Assembly: GCA_051530055.1 (NCBI GenBank)
Contig: CM121342.1
Span: 8,556,001-8,620,000 of the forward strand
Source of the DNA: Neoechinorhynchus agilis
Taxonomy: Eukaryota > Acanthocephala
DNA: 64,000 nucleotides
Direction of reading: 5' to 3'
Shown: positions 1 through 11,852 of the stretch, piece by piece
How positions within the stretch are numbered: the first letter of the stretch is position 1
How the letters are laid out: each line of letters opens with the position of its first letter
Notes under the pieces: generated by a model
Told to the model about the DNA's origin: nothing
Databases searched by the model: none
The model's input: only the letters and a program-made list of their open reading frames with translations
Translations under genes and position numbers: made by a program

Positions 1-2636
1 CAGTTAATAGTTTGAGATTATCTCTAAAACCAGAGAATGGTTTCGTTAGTTTTGCCATTCTTTGACTTTTGATCATAGGAGACGGATTCGTTTCTGTTGT
101 CCTCTCTTTCCCCTTTTTTTAGCTGCTTTAAAAAAATTTCTTTAAACTTTCTACTTGATGGTGGAGGTGGCAAAAAAGAGCTCCAAGTTGCTTTCTGATG
201 GAATTATAGAAATATCTTTTTTCTAAAGATTTGATGTTTTCTTAGAAGCGGCCAGGTTACGGGACCTCTTTGAGTTTGTTTAGATTTCCAATAAATGAAC
301 TAAAATATTGAAAACGTCTATTTGAAAGAAAATCGCACTTTTTACTTAACAGTTAATAGTTTGAGATTATCTCTAAAACCAGAGAATGGTTTCGTTAGTT
401 TTGCCATTCTTTGACTTTTGATCATAGGAGACGGATTCGTTTCTGTTGTCCTCTCTTTCCCCTTTTTTTAGCTGCTTTAAAAAAATTTCTTTAAACTTTC
501 TACTTGATGGTGGAGGTGGCAAAAAAGAGCTCCAAGTTGCTTTCTGATGGAATTATAGAAATATCTTTTTTCTAAAGATTTGATGTTTTCTTAGAAGCGG
601 CCAGGTTACGGGACCTCTTTGAGTTTGTTTAGATTTCCAATAAATGAACTAAAATATTGAAAACGTCTATTTGAAAGAAAATCGCACTTTTTACTTAACA
701 GTTAATAGTTTGAGATTATCTCTAAAACCAGAGAATGGTTTCGTTAGTTTTGCCATTCTTTGACTTTTGATCATAGGAGACGGATTCGTTTCTGTTGTCC
801 TCTCTTTCCCCTTTTTTAGCTGCTTTAAAAAAATTTCTTTAAACTTTCTACTTGATGGTGGAGGTGGCAAAAAAGAGCTCCAAGTTGCTTTCTGATGGAA
901 TTATCGAAATATCTTTTTTCTAAAGATTTGATGTTTTCTTAGAAGCGGCCAGGTTACGGGACCTCTTTGAGTTTGTTTAGATTTCCAATAAATGAACTAA
1001 AATATTGAAAACGTCTATTTGAAAGAAAATCGCACTTTTTACTTAACAGTTAATAGTTTGAGATTATCTCTAAAACCAGAGAATGGTTTCGTTAGTTTTG
1101 CCATTCTTTGACTTTTGATCATAGGAGACGGATTCGTTTCTGTTGTCCTCTCTTTCCCCTTTTTTTAGCTGCTTTAAAAAAATTTCTTTAAACTTTCTAC
1201 TTGATGGTGGAGGTGGCAAAAAAGAGCTCCAAGTTGCTTTCTGATGGAATTATAGAAATATCTTTTTTCTAAAGATTTGATGTTTTCTTAGAAGCGGCCA
1301 GGTTACGGGACCTCTTTGAGTTTGTTTAGATTTCCAATAAATGAACTAAAATATTGAAAACGTCTATTTGAAAGAAAATCGCACTTTTTACTTAACAGTT
1401 AATAGTTTGAGATTATCTCTAAAACCAGAGAATGGTTTCGTTAGTTTTGCCATTCTTTGACTTTTGATCATAGGAGACGGATTCGTTTCTGTTGTCCTCT
1501 CTTTCCCCTTTTTAGCTGCTTTAAAAAATTTCTTTAAACTTTCTACTTGATGGTGGAGGTGGCAAAAAAGAGCTCCAAGTTGCTTTCTGATGGAATTATA
1601 GAAATATCTTTTTTCTAAAGATTTGATGTTTTCTTAGAAGCGGCCAGGTTACGGGACCTCTTTGAGTTTGTTTAGATTTCCAATAAATGAACTAAAATAT
1701 TGAAAACGTCTATTTGAAAGAAAATCGCACTTTTTACTTAACAGTTAATAGTTTGAGATTATCTCTAAAACCAGAGAATGGTTTCGTTAGTTTTGCCATT
1801 CTTTGACTTTTGATCATAGGAGACGGATTCGTTTCTGTTGTCCTCTCTTTCCCCTTTTTTAGCTGCTTTAAAAAAATTTCTTTAAACTTTCTACTTGATG
1901 GTGGAGGTGGCAAAAAAGAGCTCCAAGTTGCTTTCTGATGGAATTATAGAAATATCTTTTTCAAAGATTTGATGTTTTCTTAGAAGCGGCCAGGTTACGG
2001 GACCTCTTTGAGTTTCTTTAGATTTCCAATAATGAACTAAAATATTGAAAACGTCTATTTGAAAGAAAATCGCACTTTTTACTTAACAGTTAATAGTTTG
2101 AGATTATCTCTAAAACCAGAGAATGGTTTCGTTAGTTTTGCCATTCTTTGACTTTTGATCATAGGAGACGGATTCGTTTCTGTTGTCCTCTCTTTCCCCT
2201 TTTTTTTAGCTGCTTTAAAAAATTTTCTTTGAACTTTCTGCTTGATGGTGGAGGTGGCAAAAAAGAGCTCCAAGTTGCTTTCTGATGGAATTATCGAAAT
2301 ATCTTTTTTCTAAAGATTTGATGTTTTCTTAGAAGCGGCCAGGTTACGGGACCTCTTTGAGTTTGTTTAGATTTCCAATAAATGAACTAAAATATTGAAA
2401 ACGTCTATTTGAAAGAAAATCGCACTTTTTACTTAACAGTTAATAGTTTGAGATTATCTCTAAAACCAGAGAATGGTTTCGTTAGTTTTGCCATTCTTTG
2501 ACTTTTGATCATAGGAGACGGATTCGTTTCTGTTGTCCTCCATTTCCCCTTTTTTTAGCTGCTTTAAAAAATTTTCTTTAAACTTTCTGCTTGATGGTGG
2601 AGATGGCAGTAAAGAGCTCCAAGTTGCTTTCTAATG
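1..2636. repeat. 349-bp tandem array, about 7.6 copies
   Basis: Direct tandem repeat. Unit starts (CAG TTAATAG...) lie at 1, 350, 699, 1047, 1396, 1742, 2087 and 2437, so the period is 345-350 bp. Copies differ mainly in length of T or A runs and by a few substitutions, so the array is young or homogenised. The last copy stops near 2636 and runs into unique sequence. The left edge is cut by the window, so the full copy number is unknown. Short ORFs on both strands repeat with the unit and I do not regard them as genes. Confidence 0.97.
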
Positions 2637-2901
2637 TATGCCCTAGATGCTTTATTAATGCATTAATTCCACTTTTTGAGCTCGCGGCTATGAACTCTGC
2701 AGGGCCCTGTTCGTTCTTTAGAAGTTTTCAAAAAATTTACTGGAAGTCGCCCAAATTGAAAGTCGAAATCGGGGAACTGAATTTCTTTATCCGTTGTTTA
2801 TCGTTGGATTTTAAAGTATTAAAAAGTGCATTGGCATCGGCGGATTGATATGTTGAGAAGCATTCGAATTATTTAAATTCCAAAGCGGGGACAATCATCA
2901 G

Positions 2902-2977
2902 GTAGAAATTTGAAAGAAAAAAGTTGAAGCAGCCTAAAAAGGGGAAAGGGAGGCCAATAGAGACGCATTCGTCTCGT
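2902..2977 (-). repeat. Inverted partial copy of the 349-bp unit
   Basis: The stretch reading GTAGAAATTTGAAAG... through GACGCATTCGTCTC matches the reverse complement of the middle of the 349-bp unit (CTTTCTAC, the CCCCTTTTT run and GAGACGGATTCG appear in inverted order), with several differences. It lies about 270 bp beyond the last direct copy, so the last copy and this one form a loose inverted pair around 2637-2901. The pair may be the two ends of the element that seeded the array. Confidence 0.65.
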
Positions 2978-3106
2978 AGCTTTGTGTTTTTAAATGGGTA
3001 ACCTATTTAGCGAAAAACAACCCACTGTATTCAAGAATCAAAAAGTGATGAATGCGTCTCAAGTTCCATTACTTTTCTTAAATAGAAGAAGCGTTTTCTA
3101 TTCTAG

Positions 3107-4156
3107 ATGTCAAGCTCCGATAAGCTCAAGATTGATAGTATTTCAAGTGTCGTTGGCAGTGGAATAGTAACCTTATTTGTGACACCGTTTGACTACCTGA
3201 AAACTCGACAGCAAGCTCAAGTCCGTTCGTTCTCCATGAATCCATGTATTGAATGTCGGAAGCAGACGGACACAAGAACCATTTCACTTTTAAGACAAAT
3301 AGTTTTTAACGAAGGAGTCGGAGGAATTCGAAACCTATGGACAGGCATTACTCCATCACTTCTACTCCACGTCCCAACGACTGCTATTTACTTCATGGCT
3401 TACCATCGATTGTGTCCTCGAGAAAACTCGGTGTCCATTACGACGGCAAGTGTATCTGGAGGATTAGCTCGATTCGTGGCGGCTACACTCACGAGTCCCG
3501 TTGAATTGATGAGAACAGTCGTACAGAGTTTGCCCAAAAACGACAACCGAAGCTTACTTAAAGTCTTCATGAATCACGTCCATGAAAGTGGCTACAGGCG
3601 GACATTGTTCCGTGGTTGGGTATTAACCCTCTTAAGGGACATTCCTTTCTCCATGATTTATTGGCCATTGTTTGAGATATTAAAAATAAAACTTGATGAG
3701 AGAAACGGAAATCAGAATAGGATATTTCACGCATGGATTGGAGGATTCTTTGCTGGATCAGTTTCCGCGATATTGACTTGTCCTGTGAGTGAAGACGATT
3801 GCCTTTTTGGGAGCGGCTCCGTTTTTTGCACTTTAATGTTTCTTAGATAATCTAATTAAAATGCATCGTCTATTAGACACAATTAAGACTTTTAAGCAAT
3901 GCTTCATTTTTAAAGCAGCAGGACCGACTGAACCGAGCATACAAGAAGTCATTAGGAAGATTTACGTAACGAGAGGAGTCAGCGGATTTTATGCAGGTAT
4001 CTAAACAAAAGAAAAATTTCTAAAAAAGAATTCATTACTCTTTTTTTAGGAATCGTGCCAAGATTGATGAAGGTGGCTCCAGCATGCGCCATCATGATAT
4101 CGACATTTGAATACACACGAACATCTCTGGAACATGAAATAAACACTTTTTGTTGA
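3107..4156 (+). CDS. Mitochondrial carrier, SLC25A39/SLC25A40 (MTM1) type
   Basis: Inner mitochondrial membrane solute carrier; by family the likely role is glutathione or manganese/iron-related transport. Three exons: 3107-3784, about 3873-3996 and 4050-4156, about 302 residues, close to the ~340 of human SLC25A40. The three carrier signatures are visible: TPFDYLKT near residue 27, SPVELMRT near 131, and CP + LDTIKT across the first intron. Exon 3 gives FYAGIVPRLMKVAP, typical of repeat 3. Intron 2 (3997-4049, 53 nt) is ordinary GT-AG. Intron 1 is not: after CCT there is a good-looking GTGAGT, but the frame resumes one base out from every AG (see the separate intron entry). The ATG follows TTCTATTCTAG directly, which looks like a cis or trans splice acceptor. 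It converges on the ligase gene. Family call is firm; the choice between SLC25A39 and SLC25A40 is not made. Confidence 0.9.
3785..3876 (+). other. Non-GT-AG intron with inverted ends (carrier gene, intron 1)
   Basis: Carrier signature P-x-D-x-x-K requires CCT (ends 3784) to be joined within a few bases of 3873-3876. The inverted arms are AGACGAT at 3793-3799 and ATCGTCT at 3865-3871. Using GT at 3785 with either AG (3845-46 or 3875-76) gives the wrong frame. The exact junction can slide by three bases (CCT|TTAGAC to CCTGTG|GAC). Confidence 0.6.
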
Positions 4157-4310
4157 CTTGAAATTTAGTGTTGTTGTTTTTTTGAAGATTTTAATTTGTA
4201 AATTTAAGCTTTGCTGCGTATTTAACAGCCTATTTTACTTTAAAAAAAGAACGACATAAGTCGTTTGACTTTTCAAATTCATCCTTTTTTGTAGATGCAT
4301 ATCACGTTCG

Positions 4311-7010
4311 TTATTTCGATGATTGACCCATATACATCATGGCCACTTGCTCAGAAGTGCTACAATCCTCAGGGCGTTTTTCGTCCCTTACTCTAATAAA
4401 TCGTGGAAACCTTAAGGATATTCCCTTATCCGCATCCACACGTCCCATTGCTCCAAAATGAATAGGCGAGACGCTTAAGTCCGCGCATTTGACTTCGCAA
4501 ACCAGTTTAGGTTCAAACCAAACGTCACATTTGAGCGATTCGTCAAATAAATACTCTGAAGGAGCGTCAGGAGATCTATGAGGTTCGAGTAAGCTCTTCA
4601 GAGAAGCGAGGTCTTCATCCTTAAACCCAGTTCCAATCTTACACAGGCTCTCAAATTCATCCGTTAAGTCATTAAAACAACCTAGCAAGAAGCCGCCATA
4701 GACTCCAGTCCGTTTCCCAGCACCAAGATACGCACCCATTATAACAAGATCGAGTGTATCTGCAATGCTTGACTCATTTGGACCTTTTGAACCGAAACTC
4801 ACATAGTCCTTTTTGACCTTTAACCACGAAAACGACCTTTTAGATGGCTCGTAAAAGGATGATAAGGATTTGACCATCAAACCTTCGGTACCTTCTTCTA
4901 CCGCTTTTTCCAAAGCCTTTTGTATTTTGTGAGCGACGTCGTCTTTGCGATCGATCACCATTCCGGTTCCGATTTCAAACTGGGAAGTAATGGGCTTAAA
5001 TGAATCGATCATGGCTGTACGTCTGACACTTATGATTGCTCGAATGAACGAACATGAAGTGATGGAAAAATCATCTACGGTATCTTAATTCTACGATAAA
5101 AATAACTTTACTTTTCACAAAATCAAAAGTTCATTTGAGCAATCGAGAAAGGAACACCCTCGTAAGCGTCTATAAATGATTTTGAATTTAAATACAGAAG
5201 GTCGAAAGCGAATACACAAACGTTCACCGATATTTCAGCACTGTCGACATTTTTGCGCTTTCGGTGACTAAGGACTTGAAATGGAAGAGGCCGTCCACTC
5301 TTGAGGTCGTAAGCGACCACTTCACAATCGAGGATCGCGCTTTGAATACCACTTTGTTCGGCTACCTTTTTCATAACCTCGATAACGTCGGGATATTTGA
5401 CGGTGTTGTTTTCTGAATTCCGCGAAAAAATCTGAATTTTATATCCGGCGTCAGTGTTAAGAATGTGGATCTGAGCACGTTCACCGTCATATTTATGTTC
5501 ACAAATAAATGGACCGTCCGCCATTCTTTTGAGAACTTCTTTGATTTCTTTTAAAACTGGCACATGCATTTCGTGGTTTCTAAAGTAGTGAATCACGAAA
5601 TGATCATTTTCGCACTTTAAATTGTAAAATGTATTTTTAATCATTTTTAATTGCTCTACAAAGCCGAAACGCCACAAATTAGGAAAATATAGTTAATAAT
5701 ATTGAATTTTAAGGACCAATTTGAAAGACCAAAAACCGAGTCATTTTTGCATTTTAAAAGCCCGGGCTTACGCGTTTGTGCCTTTTGGGGTTGAGACCTA
5801 CGGATCTCTTGGTAGCGAGGCTCTTCGACTTCTGAGGGATCTGAAGCGACGCCTTACCTGGTTCAAAATATCAGCATCGCCGTGTTGAGAGGCAACACTG
5901 CAAGCATTCGGGCGACAATTGAGGGCGAGGACGGCGAATAATTATGTTTATATCTTCAAAATAAAATCTATGATTTTAAAAAAAATTTTAAAATGTGTTT
6001 CAAATCACTTTTCATTGTTCTACAAAGTATTAAACAGCGACACAATTCGAACGGAGAAAATACAAAATAGTTGATTGGAACGTTGAGCGACGCTGAAATA
6101 AGACAGATAATGGTCCTTAAGCTGGAAAACGGAATACATGAGCCCGTCAAACGGGATGAGCGAGCATTGGCTTAATGGGCGTTAAGCAATCCAGTAAGCA
6201 ATGTTGATCCAAATTTTCTAGACCATATTTCGAAAGGGCCACAATGAGTCGTCCATAGTCCGGACATTGAGCAATAGCGTTTTTAACCACTGCAACATCA
6301 GCATCATCGGATCCACCGAATGCATTGGCCAAACAAGTAATGACAGTCTGTTCAGCAAGTCCAATTCTAAGTTTGCCACTTAAAGCTCGAATAAAAAACC
6401 GAGCTTCGTGACCTTGATCGCAAGCAACAAGAACAGATCGAATAATATTAAGTTTCTGTGATTGACTCTCTTTACCGGAAGTCGTAGCCACTTGTTTCAA
6501 ACGATCGAATACACTTCTAACTGTGAGTGGAGGAGGTTTGAACATGAGAGTTTGCCTGTTTCGGCTACTTTCAGCCACAATACCGATATCGCCATCACGT
6601 TGAAGATCAAGTTTAAGTTGTTTGAGACTTCTACCCGTCGTTTCTGCTATAGCTCGAAGGAGAATACTTTCGCCTACTCCGAGCTCAATTCCTTCGTGAT
6701 CGGGAGCGACTCGGTTTAAAGTAATATACACCGAAGCAATGAGATCCTCGGTTGATCCATTCGAAACTTTTATGACCTTTTTGAAATACGAACCGAGAAT
6801 CGCCTGGATTTCCAACCGTTTTCGAGTAGCCGAAATTCGGCTAAACGTTGATGTGAGCGCCCGAAAAGGAATCGGAAACGGCATTGATTCGGAATTCCCC
6901 TTATCCGAGCCGATGGCCACAATCTTTGAGGTTTCCGGGCTGAAGTAAGATCCTATGTCCGACGAAAATTTCCGCTTTAAACGAGCAGGACAATAACCAT
7001 CACGACTCAT
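4311..7010 (-). CDS. LIG1: ATP-dependent DNA ligase 1
   Basis: Seals nicks in replication and repair in the nucleus by ligase-AMP chemistry. Exons on the minus strand: 7010-6153, about 5554-5141 and 5024-4311, giving about 661 residues. In order: DNA-binding domain (GIELGVGES, AESSRNRQTLMFKPPPLT, SGKLRIGLAEQTV), TPIKPMLAHP, the adenylation site EHKYDGERAQIH with catalytic Lys, IFSRNSENNT, ILDCEVVAYD, QVLSHRKRK, EGLMVKSL, SWLKVKKDY, then the OB domain with YGGFLLGCF and VCEVKCADLS, ending in GISLRFPRFIRVRDEK. The catalytic core is complete; the disordered N terminus is much shorter than the 260 residues of human LIG1. The ATG at 7010 is the first in frame, with an open frame upstream to about 7109 without ATG, so a further 5' exon is possible. 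Both introns lack a family-consistent GT-AG solution. A LINE fragment lies in the first intron on the opposite strand. Confidence 0.96.
5025..5140 (-). other. Non-GT-AG intron with inverted ends (LIG1 intron 2)
   Basis: Joining 5141 to 5024 gives VPFSIRRTAMIDSF, which matches the family spacing PF..RR......F exactly. Arms GATTGCTC(A/G)AATGAAC at 5129-5144 and 5034-5049 match at 15 of 16 positions. An in-frame GT-AG alternative exists (GTGTTCC to TTCGAG) but replaces the conserved PF motif. Confidence 0.6.
5554..6152 (-). other. Non-GT-AG intron with inverted ends (LIG1 intron 1)
   Basis: Exon 1 ends in LAHP (CCC at 6153) and the frame resumes at LKEIKEVLKRM; orthologues have four residues between HP and the EVLKR segment, which fits a join at about 5554. 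Arms at 6131-6148 and 5555-5572 pair at 13 of 18 positions with a shared core CATG(T/C)ATT. The only in-frame GT-AG choice (GT at 6152, AG before 5614) would insert about 20 residues into the most conserved part of the ligase. Confidence 0.6.
5770..5935 (+). mobile_element. LINE 3' ORF fragment inside LIG1 intron 1
   Basis: The plus strand reads FVPFGVETYGSLGSEALR and then ISIAVLRGNTASIRATIEG with small breaks. It aligns with the C-terminal end of the LINE at 47.03-47.88 kb ([30 protein letters not shown]). About 55 codons remain, antisense to LIG1. Confidence 0.8.
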
Positions 7011-7182
7011 TATTGACTGTTTTTTCGCATCATCTTGCTTTGTAAACTTTTGTGAAGGCAATGAAGAACGGAAAGAATTTACAGTCCAGTGGTTGGTAGA
7101 CGAGCACAACGATCGTAACTATTTTTGGCCGGTCGTTTATGATAAATCCTTTATTTATTAATCCATAAAGAATAGGAAAGAT

Positions 7183-9890
7183 GTCTTCAGGTTATGGTAC
7201 CCGAGAAGATTGGGCAGCATAATAATAGCACGTTTATTGATAAAAAAATACAGAATTGGACCCACGCACCTTGGGCTCTTCATAAGAACTCGAGTTTATA
7301 GTTGGTCAGAAAATAAATTCGGATCGGTTTTGGTGAATATATTCGGTCGGGGGATGTCCGTTCGGATAGGAATATCCGGGCTGGGTATTTCCATTCCAGT
7401 GGACGAATTGGTGGTTTTTGTTTATAGGAGAGATTGTGAAGTTAAGTCTTTCCTCAGGTTCATTTCAGGTTATGGTATCCGAGAAGATTGGGCAGCATAA
7501 TAATAGCACGTTTATTGGTAAAAAATACAGAATTGGACCCACGCACCTTGGGCTCCTCATAAGAACTCGAGTTTAGAGTTGGTCAGAAAATAAATTCGGA
7601 TCGGTTTGGGTGAAAATATTCGGTCGGGGGATGTCCGTTCGGATAGGAATATCCGGGCTGGGTATTTCCATTCTAGTGGGCGAATTGGTGGTTTTTGTTT
7701 ATAGGAGAGATTGTGAAGTTAAGTCTTTCCTCAGGTTCATTTCAGGTTATTGTATCCGAGAAGATTGGGCAGCATAATAATAGCACGTTTATTAGTAAAA
7801 AATACAGAATTGGACCCACGCACCTTGGGCTCCTCATAAGAACTCGAGTTTATAGTTGGTCAGAAAATAAATTCGGATCGGTTTGGGTGAATATATTCGG
7901 TCGGGGGATGTCCGTTCGGATAGGAATGTCCGGGCTGGGTATTTCCATTCTAGTGAGCGAATTGGTGGTTTTTGTTTATAGGAGAGCTTGTGAAGTTAAG
8001 TCTTTCCTCAGGTTCATTTCAGGTTATGGTATCCGAGAAGATTGGGCAGCATAATAATAGCACGTTTATTGATAAAAAATACAGAATTGGACCCACGCAC
8101 CTTGGGCTCCTCGTAAGAACTCGAGTTTAGAGTTGGTCAAAAAATAAATTCGGATCGGTTTGGGTGAAAATATTCGGCCGGGGATGTCCGTTCGGATAGG
8201 AATATCCGGGCTGGGTATTTCCATTCTAGTGAGCGAATTGGTGGTTTTTGTTTATAGGAGAGATTGTGAAGTTAAGTCTTTCCTCAGGTTCATTTCAGGT
8301 TATTGTATCCGAGAAGATTGGGCAGCATAATAATAGCACGTTTATTAGTAAAAAATACAGAATTGGACCCATGCACCTTGGGCTCTCATAAGAACTCGAG
8401 TTTATAGTTGGTCAGAAAATAAATTCGGATCGGTTTTGGTGAATATATTCGGTCGGGGGATGTCCGTTCGGATAGGAATGTCCGGGCTGGGTATTTCCAT
8501 TCTAGTGGACGAATTGGTGGTTTTTGTTTATAGGAGAGATTGTGAAGTTAAGTCTTTCCTCAGGTTCATTTCAGGTTATTGTATCCGAGAAGATTGGGCA
8601 GCATAATAATAGCACGTTTATTAGTAAAAAATACAGAATTGGACCCACGCACCTTGGGCTCCTCATAAGAACTCGAGTTTATAGTTGGTCAGAAAATAAA
8701 TTCGGATCGGTTTGGGTGAATATATTCGGTCGGGGGATGTCCGTTCGGATAGGAATATCCGGGCTGGGTATTTCCATTCTAGTGAGCGAATTGGTGGTTT
8801 TTGTTTATAGGAGAGCTTGTTAAGTCTTTCCTCAGGTTCATTTCAGGTTATGGTATCCGAGAAGATTGGGCAGCATAATAATAGCACGTTTATTGGTAAA
8901 AAATACAGAATTGGACCCACGCACCTTGGGCTCCTCATAAGAACTCGAGTTTATAGTTGGTCAGAAAATAAATTCGGATCGGTTTGGGTGAATATATTCG
9001 GTCGGGGGATGTCCGTTCGGATAGGAATGTCCGGGCTGGGTATTTCCATTCTAGTGGACGAATTGGTGGTTTTTGTTTATAGGAGAGCTTGTGAAGTTAA
9101 GTCTTTCCTCAGGTTCATTTCAGGTTATGGTATCCGAGAAGATTGGGCAGCATAATAATAGCACGTTTATTGATAAAAAATACAGAATTGGACCCACGCA
9201 CCTTGGGCTCCTCGTAAGCACTCGAGTTTAGAGTTGGTCAGAAAATAAATTCGGATCGGTTTGGGTGAAAATATTCGGTCGGGGATGTCCGTTCGGATAG
9301 GAATATCCGGGCTGGGTATTTCCATTCTAGTGAGCGAATTGGTGGTTTTTGTTTATAGGAGAGCTTGTGAAGTTAAGTCTTTCCTCAGGTTCATTTCAGG
9401 TTATTGTATCCGAGAAGATTGGGCAGCATAATAATAGCACGTTTATTAGTAAAAAATACAGAATTGGACCCACGCACCTTGGGCTCTCATAAGAACTCGA
9501 GTTTATAGTTGGTCAGAAAATAAATTCGGATCGGTTTGGGTGAATATATTCGGTCGGGGGATGTCCGTTCGGATAGGAATATCCGGGCTGGGTATTTCCA
9601 TTCTAGTGAGCGAATTGGTGGTTTTTGTTTATAGGAGTGCTTGTGAAGTTAAGTCTTTCCTCAGGTTCATTTCAGGTTATGGTATCCGAGAAGATTGGGC
9701 AGCATAATAATAGCACGTTTATTGATAAAAAATACAGAATTGGACCCACGCACCTTGGGCTCCTCATAAGAACTCGAGTTTATAGTTGGTCAGAAAATAA
9801 ATTCGGATCGGTTTGGGTGAATATATTCGGTCGGGGGATGTCCGTTCGGATAGGAATATCCGGGCTGGGTATTTCCATTCTATGAGCGAA
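7183..9890. repeat. ~276-bp tandem array made from a LINE 3' end
   Basis: About ten copies. Landmark GGTTATNGTATCCGAGAAG recurs every 274-280 bp from about 7190 to 9675. Most copies carry GGGGGATGTCCGTTCGG, GAACTCGAGTTTA and AGCACGTTTATT. The same landmarks, in single copy, occur at the 3' end of the minus-strand LINE fragments near 35.4 kb and 51.85-52.1 kb. The array therefore looks like an amplified LINE 3' tail. Its plus-strand ORFs of 86-119 codons are by-products of the repeat. The array joins the LINE body at 9890. Confidence 0.93.
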
Positions 9891-11721
9891 TTGGTGGTGT
9901 AGTGAATGGTCCACGGAGTCGAATGGCTTCGACAAATCCAGTTGAATGAGACGGGTGACGTGGAAGGGATTTTTGTCGATGCACAATTTCGTTCATTTAA
10001 TGAACACAACGAGGCTTAATACCTTTTTACGCTACCATAATATTTTGAATCAGTTTAAACTTTCTGAGCTGAGAAAAAGAATAATTGTATAATCTTGGTT
10101 GAAGCCAAATTGTAGGGGCGATAACTTTTCGTGAAGTGAACGACGAGATTTAAAACATTTTTCTTTGGTTTTTGAAAGAGCGGGTAGAATGGAAATTGGA
10201 CGGAATGATACGGCCGAAGTAGGGTGCCCTTTTTTGGAACGATTATAACTTTGGCAGTTTTGAGGCAAGAGGGGTATATGCCATATAAGAAGCTGAGGTT
10301 TGTAATGTGGGTAAGAAGGTCTATGAGTTTGAGAATGATTCAGGGAAGAGCCCAGTTTGGGATTTCGTGTTGAGAGGACGAATTTTTAGGGAATTACATA
10401 AGATACTTTAGTACTTCATGTGATGAAACTAAGGGGGATATCGGCGAGTTGACAAAAGTTTCACGCGTGGGCGTGAAAGATTATGTGTGGTGTCTGATGT
10501 TGTGCAGTAATTGTAGATTGAGTCAAGGCAGAGGTTCTGATTAATGGAATCCAGAACCTGTTTAAATTCAGTGGGGGCAAATTAGTCCTCACCGTGTTGA
10601 ACTGCCACCCGAACGAATTTTAGAGGAAAGGAAGTTTTTGCGGGCGATAAGTATTTTTTAGTTAAATCTATTTGTAAACGGGGAAAGTCTGGATAATTAT
10701 TGCGATGGGCTTTAGAAGATTGCTTTTGAAGAAGTTTAAAGATGGCGGTTATCCATGGTGGGTCACAGTTGGAGATTCTAATGAATTTCTTGTGTATTAC
10801 GGAAGTTAGCGAATATTTTGTGATCGAACTTAAAGAATGCATGGCCAAGGAAATGTAATTTGTGTTGTAGGAGTGGGATGTGCGGATGTTAGAGTTGAAT
10901 AATTTTATAAAATTATGGATGTGATGATCACGTTTATCCCAGACTGGTAAACAAGAAGATTTCGTACCCTGAGGTGGGGTGGAGAGAGTGATAAGGGCCA
11001 AAGAGTGATCAGAGTTCGCGGAGGGGAGTTTGGAGGCGGATGAGTAGGCGTCGATATTTGCGAACACTTTTGTCGAGGTGAGCGTCACTCGGAGAAGGAT
11101 AGAAGAGGAAATAGTTTATTAAATTCTCCTGCAATAAAGAAATGGTGTGAATTTGTGGAGTTTATGAGCTCCATCAAGTAATCAAGTTGACGTAAAGATG
11201 ACTCAGCATGAAAGGCAGGAGGGCGATAGACGACAGCAATGGTGGATTCTTTAAAACCCTTTCTTAGACAAGCTGAGAAATAGACTGAGATGATTTTAGA
11301 ATCAGGGTTTTGTAGAGAGCCTATGAGAGATGAAGAGTGTGGTAGTGTTTCTCGCACTAAAATTGAGACCCCCTCCTGAACGCTGGAAGGAAAAGTAGTC
11401 GGAAAGGATGGTTGAATTGCAATTGACGGGAGTAAACCATGTTTCTGTTAAGATGATTATGTCGGTTTTTGAAAACAAAGAAATGAGTGATATTTCACAT
11501 AGTTTAAGGAGGAGACTTCGAGGGTTGGAGTAGATTACGGCGAAGGAAATTTCGGATTTCGTTACATTGAATGTGGAAATGAGGGAGATTGGGGTTGCTA
11601 TGATTGTCGTGCACGGTAAATTAAGGGAGAGCGTCGGTGCAGAAAGCTGATGTTCAAACAATAGATATGACCGGAGCTTTGAAATTGAACTATTTCCTAA
11701 ATTATCTCGACACGACATCAA
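9891..11721 (-). mobile_element. Decayed LINE (non-LTR retrotransposon), endonuclease and start of RT
   Basis: Minus-strand frames, in order from 11721: an APE-type endonuclease with VIYSNPRSLLLK, IIILTETWF, AVVYRPPA, GEFN and SDHSLALITL; then an RT start with SFRPISILPALSK; then LDLSKPFDSVDH. These are the order and spacing of jockey/CR1-like elements. The frame is broken several times and the RT ends in the tandem array at 9890, so the copy is dead and 3'-rearranged. The C-terminal part of the same family lies at 35.3-36.0 kb and 52.1-52.3 kb. Confidence 0.88.
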
Positions 11722-11852
11722 TTAAGTTGGAATTCATCTTGTGGAATACTAGTTGGTTTTCAAGCCGACTAGATTGATATAGTTTTGTTTTTCGAAAATG
11801 AATACTTCAGAGAATAAGGTCAAGTTGTTGCTTTGGGTGGATAGTATGATTG

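Noticed and set aside
2591-2848. 85-codon ORF at the edge of the 349-bp array
   Set aside because: Its first codons are repeat sequence, the rest shows no motif, and there is no splice or start support.
3001-3106. Promoter elements upstream of SLC25
   Set aside because: No recognisable core element beyond AT-rich sequence; only the acceptor-like TTCTAG is supportable.
5770-5935. Possible 5.8S rRNA-like or structured RNA in a LIG1 intron
   Set aside because: Translated on the plus strand it aligns with the C-terminal end of the LINE at 47 kb, so it is a LINE fragment.
7210-9885. Series of similar plus-strand ORFs of 86-119 codons
   Set aside because: They follow the 276-bp unit; the unit is an inverted LINE 3' tail, and the frames carry no known domain.
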